Shown: positions 35,636 through 47,828, counted from the first letter of the stretch. The stretch: DNA of 64,000 bases from Panax quinquefolius (GCA_020205615.1 CM035162.1:38058464-38122463), one strand, 5' to 3'. Numbers and translations: made by a program. The notes: generated by a model not told the origin, from the letters alone.

Positions 35636-35935
35636 GGGGAAAAGGGATAAAAAATTACACCCAACAAAACAAGGAGAAATCAAACATAGGGGAAAAGGGA
35701 TAAAAAATTACACCCAACATAACAAGGAGAAATCAAACATTGGGGAAAAGGGAACAAACCCTAGATTTCTTTCGCGACAAACAAAAATTAGAGAGCATTA
35801 CCTTCTGTTGGCCGTTGCTTTGTAGGAATCTTCCCTTCCGTTTGCTACAGGTTCGTAGCGAGAGAGAGATGGGCCGGAGCTTTGTAGGAATCTTCCCTTC
35901 CGTTTGCTACAGATTCGTAGCGAGAGAGAGATGAC
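35636..35935. repeat. Two tandem duplications in a leader-like region
   Basis: GGGGAAAAGGGATAAAAAAT-type unit of about 54 bp, twice (35637 and 35690, with a third partial start at 35743). Then a ~55-bp unit with TGTAGGAATCTTCCCTTCCG twice (35821 and 35882). Confidence 0.85.
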
Positions 35936-36109
35936 AGGTTAGAGAGAGAAGTCGATGGTTCATCTGATGTAAAATGAGTTGTGTTTTGTAATTAATTTGA
36001 CCCATTTTACAACTCACCCAACAAGCCTATAACCCGCGCCTGTTTTTCCCCAATTCGTTTATAGTTCGCACAGTTAGTTCGCTTTAGAAAGAAATCCTAT
36101 ATATATGTA

Positions 36110-36475
36110 TTTGGAAAACTCCCAAATAAACTCTAGATTTCATTTGGTTCAAAAAAATTACAAAATTAATAAAGTGGAGTACCCTTACCTTCCGTTAGGT
36201 ATGGTTCCATTGGCCGGTCGAAGCTTTTCCATCCGTTGGTCCCTTTCGATTTGCTACAGATTCGCTTCGAGAGAGAGGGAAGAGTTAGAGAGAGATAGAG
36301 GGAGAGAGGGAAGAGTTAGCCCAGTTCGCACATGAACTGCTCTGTTTTTACCCCTAATCTCAAATGTTTTTTTTTTCATCTTAATTTGACCCATTTTGTC
36401 TTCCTACGATGACCCGCGTGTTTTTTTAAGTCCGTCTTTAGTTCGCGTTTTAAGTCCGCATCTGAAGGAAACCGT
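36110..36475 (+). repeat. Right arm of the composite inverted-repeat element
   Basis: Uninterrupted arm. 36110-36345 pairs with 32175-31890; 36395-36475 pairs with 29625-29537. Ends at AAGGAAACCG beside (TA)n. The related terminus GACCCGCGTG...AGTCCGCTTTT appears at 62080-62165, also next to TA repeats, so this is a family. Confidence 0.75.
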
Positions 36476-36596
36476 GTATATATATATATATATATATTCA
36501 TATGTTATACTGGATAATAGAATAATACATATATATGATATAATATAGGCATTATGCAATTAGTATTAGACAAGGCTAAGAGCTAAAGTGGAGATT

Positions 36597-39500
36597 GTTG
36601 GGAGAAATGAAACTAAGCCATGTGCCGAGTATTAATCTAATAAGCTAAGCATGCTGAAGTTGAAAGTGGAGAATGATGAGTCATTGGTGTAAAGCATGAG
36701 GTGGAGAGAAATTACGAGAATTAAGAGATACTAAGCCAAGCACCCTCTCAATTTCTTATGTCTGGTAATCAAAAGGATGGCCAGGAAAAACATAAACCAC
36801 TTGAGTACTTATTCCTCTCCATTTCCGTTCTCTCCATCTCCCTCTCTAATAATTCACTCCAATACTACCAAGACACCAAAAAAAAAAATCACTAAATTCT
36901 CAGAAACTTGGAATAGCAAACGAAATTGGAAGGGGATTTGGACATAATACTGACAAGAGAAGACTTCAAAAATAACTTGGAGTAGCAATTGAGCAAGAAT
37001 CAAACCAATTAAGAGGTAAGTCATGTTATGAATATGAACATAGAAAGTTAGTTGAATAATGTCTTATATGGTCTTGTATGTTATGCTTGGTTGGGAAATT
37101 GTGTGTGGTAAAGGGATTATATGATGGTTAAAGCTATAAGGAAGGATTATCATGAAATCCTTGGCTAAACAGTACCTAAACATCTATGAAAATTTGGAAA
37201 ATAAACTATGCACATGTAATGTTTGATAAAATACCTCAAAGAGGTTTAATGTTTAAAAATCAAAAATTAAGCAAAGCTTGGGGCTAGGTAACCTTTATAT
37301 ATGTGTTACGATGTTAATTAAGCTAATTGAGTGAATCAAATCAAGCTCAAAGCAAGTTTTAAAGAATTTCTAAACATTTGAATTTGATGAAAAAGTGGCT
37401 AACATTGCATTTTCAAGCCTATGAAATCAGGTCATAACGAGTCCGAATTGGGCATAATATATTTTTATAAAATACTATGTAGTACCATGTATAACATATC
37501 AAAATTTGGGAACAATCGGATAAAAGGATTGCAAGATACAAAATCCCGAAGTAGCTAAGAAATCATCAAAAGTGCTGGAAATTCTGGGCAGCCCCTGCTC
37601 CAAATCCTAACTTCTGTTTAATTACAGTTCTGCCACAAGTGTATATTAAGAAATTCTCTAAGACATTGAAAATATGGATATATTACTGATTCATATGGTT
37701 GATTATAGTGTTCTTTGTTTAATATCTTTGATTAAGAAATTTGTGTTCTATTTATTAAATTTATTGTTTGGGCAAGAAGAACAATTATGCTCATTAGAAA
37801 TATTATTTTGACTGTTGTGTGTTTTTGCGTCGATGTTTGTAAAAATGCCAGAATGAGCTAAATTGGGTAAAACTGCATAATTTGATGGATCCGAAACCTA
37901 AGATAACTTCATATATCCTAGATAAGGATAACTTAAGCGTCTCGTGGCATTAAACCAAGCTGGAACGTGTTTTAATAAGAAATGAGAAATATGAAAAGTT
38001 AGTGTGTTGGGCTACTTTTGGTTAGCTTTTTCGGCTAGTAATACTTTATGGAAAATTATAATTTTCTGGGATCTTGTAGTGCGCAATCCCAGCTAGACAT
38101 AGCCTCCGGAACAGACTCGTTCCGAGTTCGGACGACCGAGTTATGATGTGCCAAAGTGGGTGCGTCAAATCTGTCCAAAATCGGGAATCAGATTTGGACC
38201 TGTCCCTTGTGTGAATTTTCTGGAATTATGAGTGCACAATTTGGAAAAGGTTATTGAAAAAGAGTTGTAGCACCGAAAGTTAGCTTCACGTGAGCGCAAG
38301 AATCGCTCAAAAATGTTTTAAAATGAATTAGTTATGACTGTTTTAGCGAGAGAGGGTAAAGCTGGGAAAAAGTTAAAAATTGTTATGATTGGGCATTTTT
38401 AAGTTCTGTTTTGGGCTGCCTATGATTTCTAAAATGGGTGGCTTATATTTTTAAATATATTCTCCTATGGTATCTATAATATATCCAAAATTGGTTGTAA
38501 TCAAATATACGGACTGAGAGATAAAAATTCGAGAAGCGAGTGTCAAAGCAAGGGGACTGTCCAGCCAACGCCAAGCCCGGTTGAGCCACGCAAGGCCACG
38601 CGAGCGTTGGGCTGTTTGGCCAGTTGATTTCGCGATGTGGTTCTTGGTTAGCTTTAATGATTTGGCATGTAGCAAGACACCGGAATGAATGTATAAATAT
38701 AGTATAATGACTATATATATTGTTAACTCGTTCAATATACCAAGGAAGCGATAAAACTCTTATGTAAACGTAAGTTTACATATATATGTAAAACTTATTC
38801 ATGTAATAGAATATTAAAAGAATATAAGTTGATATGAGATGCGATAACCCATTTAAAGCTATATTGAAAGAAAATTTTGAAAACGAAAGAGTTTTTGAAA
38901 TACGAAGCAAAGATTATACAAACGGAGTCGAGAATCCATTAAAGGGACATGTATAAAACTAATATACATATGAAAAGTCGAGTTTTATTTACTCGCGGGA
39001 AGTAAATAGTAAGCTATGGATATGTTATGTAAACTAAAAGTATGAGACATCCATATATGTGGTTACAAAATGGTTTAGCACATGGACTATTACGAAGAAA
39101 TAAAAGCTGTGAGAGCTATAAATCTATTCGGTTCAATAGATGAGATATGTACATGCAAAATAAACCATCAATAAGCTATGTAAATTCAAGTACACATATA
39201 GAAGGTAAGAAATATTCGTAAAACGGGTTGTAAAGGATTTATATCTCGAAACGTAAAGTATTTATATACTAAAGCCATGATGGAACCTTTTTGGGCATAA
39301 AAGGGTTATAGCGGACAAAAGTTTCTAAAGAAACGTGAAATAGTTTTAAGACGAGAACAAATGATTATAGTTAATGTAAATAAATTAGTTTACATTGAGT
39401 ATGTGAATTTAGTATGTGGAACTAATATGTGCATGTATGTATTCTCAATTTATGTAGGATCATCACAAAGCGGATTAGTTATAACATTAAACAGCACTCA

Positions 39501-40319
39501 AGGCAAGTCTTCCAGTTTCCTTGTGATTCTATGAATTAGTTATTGTATGAGAATTTTAAGAACATGTTGAATTACATGTTACATGCTATAAACTGTGAAA
39601 GTCAATATATGACTAAACTGATTGAGTTATGGAACTCAATTTATATGTGATATATGATTTGAACATATGATGTTTAAAGTGATGATGCATGAATGGTATA
39701 AAGGATTATGAGATATATAATGAGCATGAAACTACGTGTTATATGAAGCATGAAAACTGTTAGATTTGTTGGGTTGTCGAGCTCAGTCTTGCAAAAATAT
39801 AATTTTTGCAGGTATGATATGCAATACGATTTCTTGCTATCCGGATGATAAAGAATAGAGGTCTGCGTGCAGGAAAGTTATTTCCTTTTTAACTAAGAAT
39901 TATATTATATATATCGAAATGACGATTTTTGATGTGTAAATGAGAATTGTGTAAATAATGAGTTATTCGGTAAACGGAAAATGTTTGTGTTCAGACTGAA
40001 ATACAGTTTAGCAATTACCTTAAAAAGTAATGTTTTGTAGGAATGATTTTGTACAAGACATGATATGAGTTGAGAAATGAGTTATATATACTCGTATCAC
40101 TCTGATAAAAGGAATCATTAAATGAAATTGATTCCGCAATATATGTAATTGTAAAGGTTGCGATTCAGGGAACGAAGGAAAGAAAGACAGAAAGAAAACT
40201 TTTAAATTATCCCACATTTTTAGCTATATTAACATTGAATAATGTTTTAAAGCTAGAACTAAATAGTCGATAACAAACAAGATCGGGAAGGGAAATAGTC
40301 CCGATTTTGGGGTGTCACA
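36597..40319 (+). mobile_element. LTR-like repeat, 3.7 kb (TG...CA)
   Basis: Preceded by AAAGTGGAGAT, polypurine-like; begins TGTTGGGAGAAATGAAACTA and ends GATTTTGGGGTGTCACA. A leader-like zone ends in AATTAAGAGGTAAGTC (37005-37020). 37160-37570 is collinear with 63380-63790 inside the hAT element. No pol domain was seen, so this is a solo LTR or a large non-coding derivative. The small ORFs have no recognised products. No 5-bp target duplication could be confirmed. Confidence 0.5.
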
Positions 40320-42632
40320 ATGCTGCTTGGCAAAAAACATGATGCAACTGTGGATATACCATTGGATGCCATGAATGTAATGACATTGCTATTTCTAATT
40401 AATGTACTTGTCTTAAATATCGTAGGCCAGTCTGAGTATATTTTTGGATAATTTTGCAGGATCCGTAAAAAAAAGAGAAAGAACTCGCAGGTTGGGATGC
40501 AGATCTAAGGAGGGGGGAAAGGGTTGGTTCTATTACTTCTATAGTTTCTTCTTGAGTACTTGGTGCTAAATGTATCATAGCAAAATTCATTTATACGTAA
40601 TCAGTGTTTTGTTTTTTACTCAAATTTTCGATATCACATGGATGAATGTTATTTGTTGCCTCGTCTTTTGCAGTACATCAAACACAAGGAGATGCTGTTT
40701 CTAGTGATAAGCTATGAAATGATCAACAATTTAAATTATGAAACTATTTAGTTGCTTGCTCTCTGTGTATTGAGCCACACATTTAATTTGTTTCTTTCAA
40801 TGTTTCTATTCAGCCAATGTTCCAGTAGATAATAAAAACTGACCTCCATTTTTCCCGATTATTCATCATGATATTGCCAATGAGATACCAGTTAATGCTC
40901 AGAGGTTGCAATATTTGGCTTTTGCTAGTTGGTTGGGTATGTTCTTTTTTCTTTTCTTTTTTTTCCTTTTGTTTTTTTGGGTAATTTAGTTCCTTTGTAT
41001 TTTTCATCTTCTCATTTTTTGGATTATAATAAAAGCTCTTCTGTCTGAATCTTCTAATTTCAGTATTGATGTATGCTTTTAATTTCGTACAAAATATTGG
41101 TATATGTGGCTGCGTGGGAAGTAGGGGGGTAGTTGTTGTAGGTTTATTAGTTGGTTCGTTTCAAACCTCTCAAGAACTGTTTTCACTGTCTATATCCTTG
41201 GAAAGTTTGTTTCTTTTGATGTCTGGGAAAGCGTATCTACCATGTTTTTTAACCAAAAGACTGGTGAGATTTCTTTCCCTTCAACAAGTTGTAAAGCTGA
41301 TGTACAGACATTACGAAATTATATGAAATGCTGAAGTGTTGAAGATCAAAGTTACTCCTGTTACTTTCATCACCATAGCAATCCTGAATATCTTACTTAC
41401 TTGGAAACAACATCACGAGCGACTTATCTTGCTTATTCTTACAAACTGCTGCTCTTTACCCTTTACAACTTTTGACAATGTTGGAATCCATATTTCCAAG
41501 GAAGTTTAGCAAAAATCCGTGCTAGAAACATTTCTTGTTCTTAATAACATCAATTTTGGTCCCCCTCTACTAATTTGTTTCTTGGGCTTTCAAATGTACT
41601 TATCTATAAATTCCCTAAACTTGCTCTTCATTGTTTGTGAATCGTCTTTGGGAACAAGACTAAGATAAATCTATCATTAATCCTTCTGAAATTTCTGCTT
41701 GATGTATGGTGCTTTATGATAATTACTGTTTTCCATTTTCTCCTTGACCTTCTGCTAATGTCCATGCAAGTATTGTCATTTGCCTTGTATTTAACATCAT
41801 TGTTGTGATTGTTTGTTGGGTTAAGGGCGGTGGTAAGTGTTCCTTATGCTATGTTTAAAAATTTAATTATAGCAGGTGATAGGGCTTCAGTATTGAGCTT
41901 CTGACATGGTTGACTTTGTCCAGGTGTCAAAATTTTCTTTGTTGCAACTATTTATGCTCTACTTGCCCATATTAACTATTAAATTTTATAAAAAAATTAT
42001 TTTGCCCCCCAACAAAATCCTGGTGCCGCCACTTCTAGTAGGATTGACAATCAATAATCTGAATCCTTTTATATATTTACATGACAAATTACCAGCCTCT
42101 AACCTTACTAGATTTGCTGAATTTTTATACTCGTGTATATGTCCATATCGATGATCTAAAGGTAATTTTTTCAGTGTTAATTTATTATTTATTTTGCTCC
42201 ATTTTATATGGACATAGTAGTCTGATTTGACTTTGAAAAGAAGTTAGTTTAGTAGTAATTATATGGTCATGTATTGACTGATATATTTACTGCATATATA
42301 CAGTGCATCAGATTAGGTAATCACCAGATAGCTCTTGGGCTTATTTTTTAGTTTTAATCACGGTTTTAACATAAACATTGTTCTGTTTATATCAAATATT
42401 GCTGATAGTAGTTGTAAATGGCTATTTGTTTCTAATTTGCAGAATTGACAGTGCCTTGAAGTTTGGTTGCTTTTTCCTGTTCTACTTGGTAAGTTCAGTA
42501 AAAGAGCCACTATTATTTTTGTTTGTTCTTGAAAAAAATGCTATTGCAATTTGTAATTGTGCAGCTTCACATCGGTTTTTGCATATTTGCTGCTATCGCT
42601 CCTCCAATTGTCTTTCATGGGAAGTCGTTGAC
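40320..42632 (+). pseudogene. SCAMP: SCAMP (secretory carrier-associated membrane protein) pseudogene
   Basis: Six exon-like pieces in order: HDATVDIPLDAMN (to 40376), KKEKELAGWDADLRRGE (40460-40520), [26 protein letters not shown] and [18 protein letters not shown] (40814-40936), VLMYAFNFV (from 41064), RIDSALKFGCFFLFYL (42443-42488) and LHIGFCIFAAIAPPIVFHGK SLT (42565-42632). SCAMPs have a coiled N-terminal segment, the [11 protein letters not shown] motif before the first of four membrane spans, and (W)FF.FYLLHIGFC in the last part. They travel between Golgi, endosomes and plasma membrane. TGA replaces the Trp before PPFFP, TAA precedes KKEKEL, the exons encoding the loop before SALKFG are missing, and the 5' end abuts the LTR-like repeat. 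It cannot make a full protein. Confidence 0.85.
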
Positions 42633-42781
42633 GTAAGTTCTTATATTATTTCTGTTAGAGACAAAATTGATTTATTAAATATTGTTGTTATTTTATTACT
42701 AAGAGTACTAAAGCCTTGTATATAGGCTACTAGTAGTGGCCAAGTATGTGTGGCACCAAAAACATATTTGGTGACCAAGAA

Positions 42782-42860
42782 CTAATATTAATATACTCTA
42801 ATAATATTAGAGTATATTATTAGAGTATACTCTAATATTATTAGAGTATATTAATATTAG
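42782..42860. repeat. Perfect 34-bp inverted repeat with 11-base loop
   Basis: Arms 42782-42815 and 42827-42860 are exact complements; the loop is ATTATTAGAGT. The arms consist of CTAATATTAATATACTC and AATAATATTAGAGTAT. It sits at the junction between the SCAMP pseudogene flank and an integrase fragment. Confidence 0.93.
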
Positions 42861-42862
42861 GA

Positions 42863-43411
42863 AGAGAGTGTTTTCAGTATTCCATGTTAGTCCATTGGGT
42901 GGACACTCAGGAATTCAAGCTACTCTTAAAAGAATTGGCAGATATTTTACTTGGGCTGGCTGTGTATCAGACATCAAGCACTGGATTGGGATTGGTGAGT
43001 GTGATGTGTGTCAAATAAACAAAACTGAAAATGTTCAATATATCCTGGTTTGCTACAACCATTAATGATTCCTGATAAGCCATGGGATGGCATAGCTATG
43101 GATTTCATTGAAGGACTTCCTCTTTCAGAAGGAAATAATGCCATTATAGTAGTAGTAGACAGGTTTTCTAAATATGAGCATTTTATTGGTCTCAAACATC
43201 CTTTAACTGTTGTATTTGTTGCTAAAGTTTTGTGGATCGCATATATAGGATGCATAGGTTGCCTCAAACAATTGTTAGTGATAGGGATAAAAAATTTCTG
43301 AGTACACTTTGGCAGTCCTTATTTCAGCAATTGGGAGTGAAGTTATGTATGAGCTCATCTTACCACTCACAATCTGATGGTCAGGCAGAAAGACTTAACA
43401 TGTGCTTGGAA
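42863..43411 (+). pseudogene. Ty3/gypsy integrase fragment (left target copy)
   Basis: Reads HVSPLGGHSGIQATLKRIGR, FTWAGCVSDIKHWI, CDVCQINK (zinc-binding domain), then [55 protein letters not shown], and SSSYHSQSDGQAERLN. This is the HHCC plus DDE core of gypsy integrase. Frameshifts break it. It is cut after CLE at 43411 by the LTR of the Tat-type element. Confidence 0.85.
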
Positions 43412-43889
43412 TGTTGGGCCAAGGATATTTGGTCCTAGGAAATACAGTGGGCTATTATCCATATGGTATTATGTGGGTTTGGACAAAGGGTTGTTTTGGT
43501 AGACGGGAGATTTGTGAATTAAGGTTCTTAATTATACTTGGTCTCTGGATATGGAAAGAAGTATTAGGTTATAAACCAACTTCCTTAATTCTAGGAGATT
43601 TGGTACAATCCTATTAAGGAATTATTGTTTGGGTGAGAACCTTAATTTGATATGGAGAAGGATTTCATGAAGGTGATGAGAACATTATAAATACAAGACT
43701 TTTTTCTATGATTCTAAGGTACATGCAAATTATTACTTTCCAGCACTAGAGCGTTAAGCCTCCATTGTTAACATTATATCAACCTATAATTATTCTCACA
43801 CCGGAGCTATCCTCGACGGCCCAGGCCATCAAGCTTTCAGTGTTTACTCGTTTCTGTGCAGGATTGGACGCGCTTTGGTGATTGGAGCG
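43412..43889 (+). repeat. 5' LTR of the Tat-type element
   Basis: Aligned with 51565-52001 throughout; carries ~40 extra bases (AATTATTGTTTGGGTGAGAA region, near 43620) absent from the 3' LTR. Ends ATTGGAGCG where the 3' LTR has ATTGGAGCA. TATAAATACAAG (near 43686) is a TATA-like box. The LTRs differ by scattered substitutions, so the insertion is not recent. Confidence 0.85.
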
Positions 43890-43975
43890 CGTGGACAGAT
43901 CTTGGTGTTAACATTGGCTCTAGAAGGAGGGCTTTCTAGTGTTGTTGAATTTTCAATCACAATTATCAACTTCCT

Positions 43976-45427
43976 GTGACTGAAATCATGGTGAACAGTA
44001 GGACGTTTTCAGTTGTGGGACAATCGACGACAGGAGGTTCTTCTCAACAGAGGGGGTCCGTTAAAGATAGGTTGGGGCCATCGAAGAGCATCCATGGGCG
44101 GCTCGGTCTACAGAGCACCTCGGTAGGATCCGAAAGTAGAGATTGCGAAGAGGTCAGGAGGAGGCTATTCTCGACTAAGAACGATTGGAGAAGGGTAGGA
44201 GACACACCTCCTCGAACCTGACCCCAAGACGATCAGGAGGATAAAAAATTTGTTAGGAGACGGTGGAAACACAGGGTGCTGTTGCAGCAGAAGGAAGAGA
44301 TTGTGAAGCAGATGGTCCTGGTGGCCGAACATGAAAACGAGGCCTCCAACCACAACCAAACCAGAAGTTTGGGTAGGTCTCCAGACAGACAATCCAGGGC
44401 ATGGAGTGCTGAAGGTACAAGGCGATCCAAGAATAGGCTTTGGAGTCGCTCTTGTGACCGAAGCAGATTGGGTGGTCACACACCCGGGAATCAAAAGAGG
44501 GCACACCACCCTGATGGTTCCCGGCACAGCAAGAGCGGCAGACGAAGCCCTTTGAGGGCGGACAGTTCGGATGGAAAGGGTCGAACCAACCATGGAAAGA
44601 AGGGTTCTCCCAAGAAAGAAGTGCCCACATAGCCGGATGGGATGGAATTGTTGGCCAGAAATTTGAAGGAGCTTCAAAGAGAATTGGCCAAAGTCAAACA
44701 GGGGAAGGTGAGTTTGGGCAAAAAGGCGTCCCATTTTTCTCCCGAGATCGTCCAAGAAAAGGCAGACCTTAGCAGAAAGCTTCCTTATGTGGAAAGTTAT
44801 GATGGCTCGGGAGATCCGTACGAACACAGTCAGGCATATGATAGATTTATGTATTACTATGATTACACATATGCGACCAAGTGTCATACCTTCATGAAGA
44901 CCTTGAGGAAAGATGTCAGGCAGTGGATGATGACCTTGGCCCCGAACTCGGTCTCGTCATGGGAAGAGTTGTGTGACAAGTTCCATGCCCGGTTCGAGAG
45001 TAACAAGAGAAGGAAAAGCCACGGATCGTTATCACGGATCGAATAACATTCCAATGAGACTTTGGGCGATCGTGAAACGATTCGTGGAGGCGATGGGTTA
45101 GTGATGATCTCAATGACCTCGAAGCAGTAGGGCTCTTTCAGAACGGGTTGGATTTCGTGAAGTCAGAGAAATTGGTGAAGAAGCTGATGTTTAATCACCC
45201 GAAAAGCTTGGTCGAAGCGGTTGAGAAAGCCCAAGGCTTCATAGTGGTGGAGGAAGCCATGAGCAGTTTGAAGCAGGGCACATCAGAGAAACCGAGGGAA
45301 AAAGATAATAACAAATTGGATGGAAACCAGAGGAGGTACGACAGTAATAACAATAGGTCTGATGGGTATTAGAGGAGGTACAGTAACAACGGGGGTTCGG
45401 GAGGAGGTCGCCCACCTTTCCCGAGTT
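43976..45427 (+). pseudogene. gag of the Tat-type element, frameshifted
   Basis: The best block starts near 44642: MELLARNLKELQRELAKVKQ, SHFSPEIV, LPYVESYDGSGDPYEHSQAY, TFMKTLRKDVRQWMMTLAPN, SVSSWEELCDKFHARFESNK. This is the retrotransposon Gag capsid domain (LP....YDG.GDP..H, L...A..W...L....I.SW..L...F...F). After a frameshift near 45045 it continues as GLFQNGLDFVKSEKLVKKLM and SLVEAVEKAQGFIVVEEAM. Upstream (43976-44630) is an Arg/Ser-rich extension. Gag would assemble virus-like particles inside the cell. Confidence 0.8.
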
Positions 45428-45432
45428 AGAAG

Positions 45433-46400
45433 GTGAATAGGGTATACACTAAGCTCAATACTGATCGAGCCACCATATTGGAACAGATGAGGGAGCAACC
45501 CTGCTTCGAACCGCCCAGAGATAACATAAAACCAGGCACAAGGAATCCAAGCAAGTATTGTGACTACCATCAGTCAGCAGGACATGCTACAGAGGTTTGC
45601 TGGGGCCTGATGGAGATAATAGAAAAGAACGTGCATAATGGGGCGTTGGTTCAGTATGTGGCGGGACGAGAAGCCCCGAGGACACATCATGCGAATAGTG
45701 CACCTGTCCAGATTAGTCAACCCATACAGCCAAATCATACTCAGGTAACACGCCAGGTTGTGGATGTAATCACAGGCGGAACTGTGGGGAGAGTGACCCG
45801 AAGAAAGCGACGTGGATACTTAGATATGGTATTGTCAGTGGCGGACCAACCTGCAAGGCGTGAAAGATCATACCCTGGTTCGGTGATCTCATTTACTGAT
45901 GAGGATTTTCCTGCAGAACCGATCGAACCACACGAGGTAGCACTGGTAATTACTGCACAGGTGGGTTCGGTGGATATGAAGCGGATGATGATAGACAATG
46001 GGTCTTCGGTGGATATCTTGTATGCACGCTTACTAGAGGATGAATCTAGACGGGAGAAAGATGGAGATCGGGCAGGAGTCTCCATTGTATGGGTTCAGCA
46101 ACGAGCCGGTTAGACTTGCAGGGATGATTGAGTTACCAATTGTCTTCAGAACGGCTTCACAGCAGGTGAAAATCATGTGCAGATTCTTCGTGGTGCATGT
46201 GGATTTGTCGTACAATTCGATTCTGGGAAGACCCACTTTGACAGTCCTCCAGGCGGTGACGTTGATCCCTCACTTTAAGATTAAGTTCCCTACGCCACAT
46301 GGAGTTGGGGAGGTCGCTGGGGATCTTGATTTGACAATGGGATGTTATTGGAACGCACTGATCACTTCGGGAGTAGGGGTCGATGGCGAAAAGCAACGAC
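45433..46400 (+). pseudogene. gag end / aspartic protease of the Tat-type element
   Basis: The frame at 45433-46113 contains KYCDYHQSAGHATEVC, the Cys/His knuckle usual at the end of Tat Gag, and MMIDNGSSVDILYARLLE, the protease active-site strand, with Asn in place of the Thr or Ser that usually follows Asp. A +1-type frameshift near 46040 leads to LPIVFRTASQQVKIMCRFFV and SYNSILGRPTL, the protease C-terminal motif (family: YN.ILGRP.L). The frames at 45741-46236 on the other strand are shadows. Confidence 0.8.
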
Positions 46401-46404
46401 GATA

Positions 46405-47828
46405 GAGATCGAATCGCTTTAGGGAAAGCGATCGAGCCCTTGGTTACGCCTGCCGGAGTGACCGAAGAGGTTGAATTGATCCCAGGGAAGAAGGATAAGA
46501 CTAAGGATCGGGTCAGGATTGCATTCAAACAAGCTTGGTGGAATTGCTACAGTGCTATGCAGATATCTTCGCCTGGGTTCCCAGTGATATGCCTGGGTTG
46601 GATTGGAAGGTTGCTGAACACAGGTTGCATGTGGACCCGACGAAGAAACCGGTTCGGCAGAAGAGGAGGATTTTTGCCCCGGAAAGGTTGAAGATAATTG
46701 ATGAGGAGATTGCAAAGCTCTTGGCTGTAGACTTCATATTTGAGATTGACTATCCGGAGTGGATGACGAATGTTGTGTTGGTGCAAAATAGAATGGGAAG
46801 TGGCGGGTTTGTATAGTTTACACAATCTGAATAAAGTGTGCCCGAATGACTTCTATCCCCTGCCGCACATCGACCAGCTTATCAATGCGACTTCGGGGTA
46901 TGCTTTACTTAGCTTTATGGACACTTTTTCAGGATAGCATCAGATTTCTATGTGCAAAGAGGACATCCCAAAAACAACCTTCATCACTCATCGGTCGTTA
47001 TATGCGTATAAGAAGATGACCTTCGACTTATTGAACGCGGGGGCCACATATCAAAGGATGATGAATTAAGTGTTCACGAAGCAGTTAGGGCAAAGCATGG
47101 AAGTTTATGTAGATAACATGGTCGTTAAAAGTATGACAGTTCGGGGTCATCTGGATGATTTGGAGGATTGTTTTCAAACTATTCGGCACTACAATCTGAG
47201 GTTGAATCCAACTAAGTGTACCTTCGGACTGGGTGCGGGGAAGTTCCTGGGTTATCTGTTCATCAAGAGGGGGATTGAGGCTAATCCTGAGAAGATTCAA
47301 GCTATTCTGGACATGAAGTCCCCACAATCGTATAAGGATGTTCAGCGTTTGACAGGTCGGATTGCAGCTTTGGGGAGGTTCATGTCTAAGTCGGCAGAAA
47401 GATGTTTGCTATTCTTTGATACGTTGAAAGGGCCGAAGAATGCGAAGAGTTTTCAGTGGACTTCTGAATGTGAGGACGCCTTTCAGGGGATAAAAAGGTA
47501 TTTGTATTCGACTCCTTTGTTGGTGAAGCCAGTTCCTGCTGAACCTCTGTACTTGTATCTGGCGGCGAGTTCGTTGGTTGTGGGAGAAGTTTTGGTGCGG
47601 GAGATTGGGGGTAAGTAGCACCCGGTTTATTATGCGAACCATGCCCTAAAGGATACAGAGACAATGTATCCGAACCTTGAGAAGTTCGCTTTTGCTCTGA
47701 TAATAGCTAGTCGAAAGCTTCGGCAATACTTCCAAGATCGGTTAATAGTGGTGTATACAGATCAGCCTTTGAAGATGGTATTAGGAAGACCAGAGGTTGC
47801 GGGAAGACTTCGGCAATATTTTCAGTAG
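46405..47828 (+). pseudogene. Reverse transcriptase and truncated RNase H of the Tat-type element
   Basis: Frames 46535-46816 and 47070-47618 plus connecting sequence give CYADIFAWVPSDMPGLD, HRLHVDPTKKPVRQKRR, YPEWMTNVVLVQ, DFYPLPHIDQLINATSGYAL, then YVDNMVVKS at the catalytic site (canonical YVDD; here the second Asp is Asn), RLNPTKCTFGLGAGKFLGYL and IQAILDMKSPQSYKDVQRLT. RNase H starts (LYLYLAASSLVVGEVLV, ALKDTETMYPNLEKFAFALI, VYTDQPLKMVLGRPEVAGRL) and is cut at 47828. Stops at 46815, 46936, 47067 and 47617 break it. Confidence 0.88.

Larger units (their letters stand above)
29537..36475. mobile_element. Composite inverted-repeat element carrying host gene pieces (second Pack-type candidate)
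   Basis: The left terminus 29537-29625 (CGGTTTCCTTCCGATGCG, GACGGACTTAAAAAA, CACGCGGGTCATC) is the complement of 36395-36475, and both ends touch (TA)n tracts. A second inverted pair (31890-32175 with 36110-36345) continues the same arms. The right arm is therefore ~365 bp, and the left arm is interrupted by about 2.3 kb of later insertion (29635 to ~31890). Inside are a spliced TOM1-like GAT fragment and a short 5' gene piece, both on the minus strand. No transposase is seen. TA-rich flanks hide any target duplication. Confidence 0.6.

Noticed and set aside
41820..42155. Possible hAT end (complement AGTGGCGGCACCAGGATTTT near 42036)
   Set aside because: Resembles Tip100-type termini but no partner end or target duplication was found; left as unproven.
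44165..44887. 240-codon minus-strand ORF opposite gag
   Set aside because: Shadow of the Arg/Ser-rich gag extension; the plus strand carries the recognisable Gag domain, and the true antisense gene lies at 49-51 kb.
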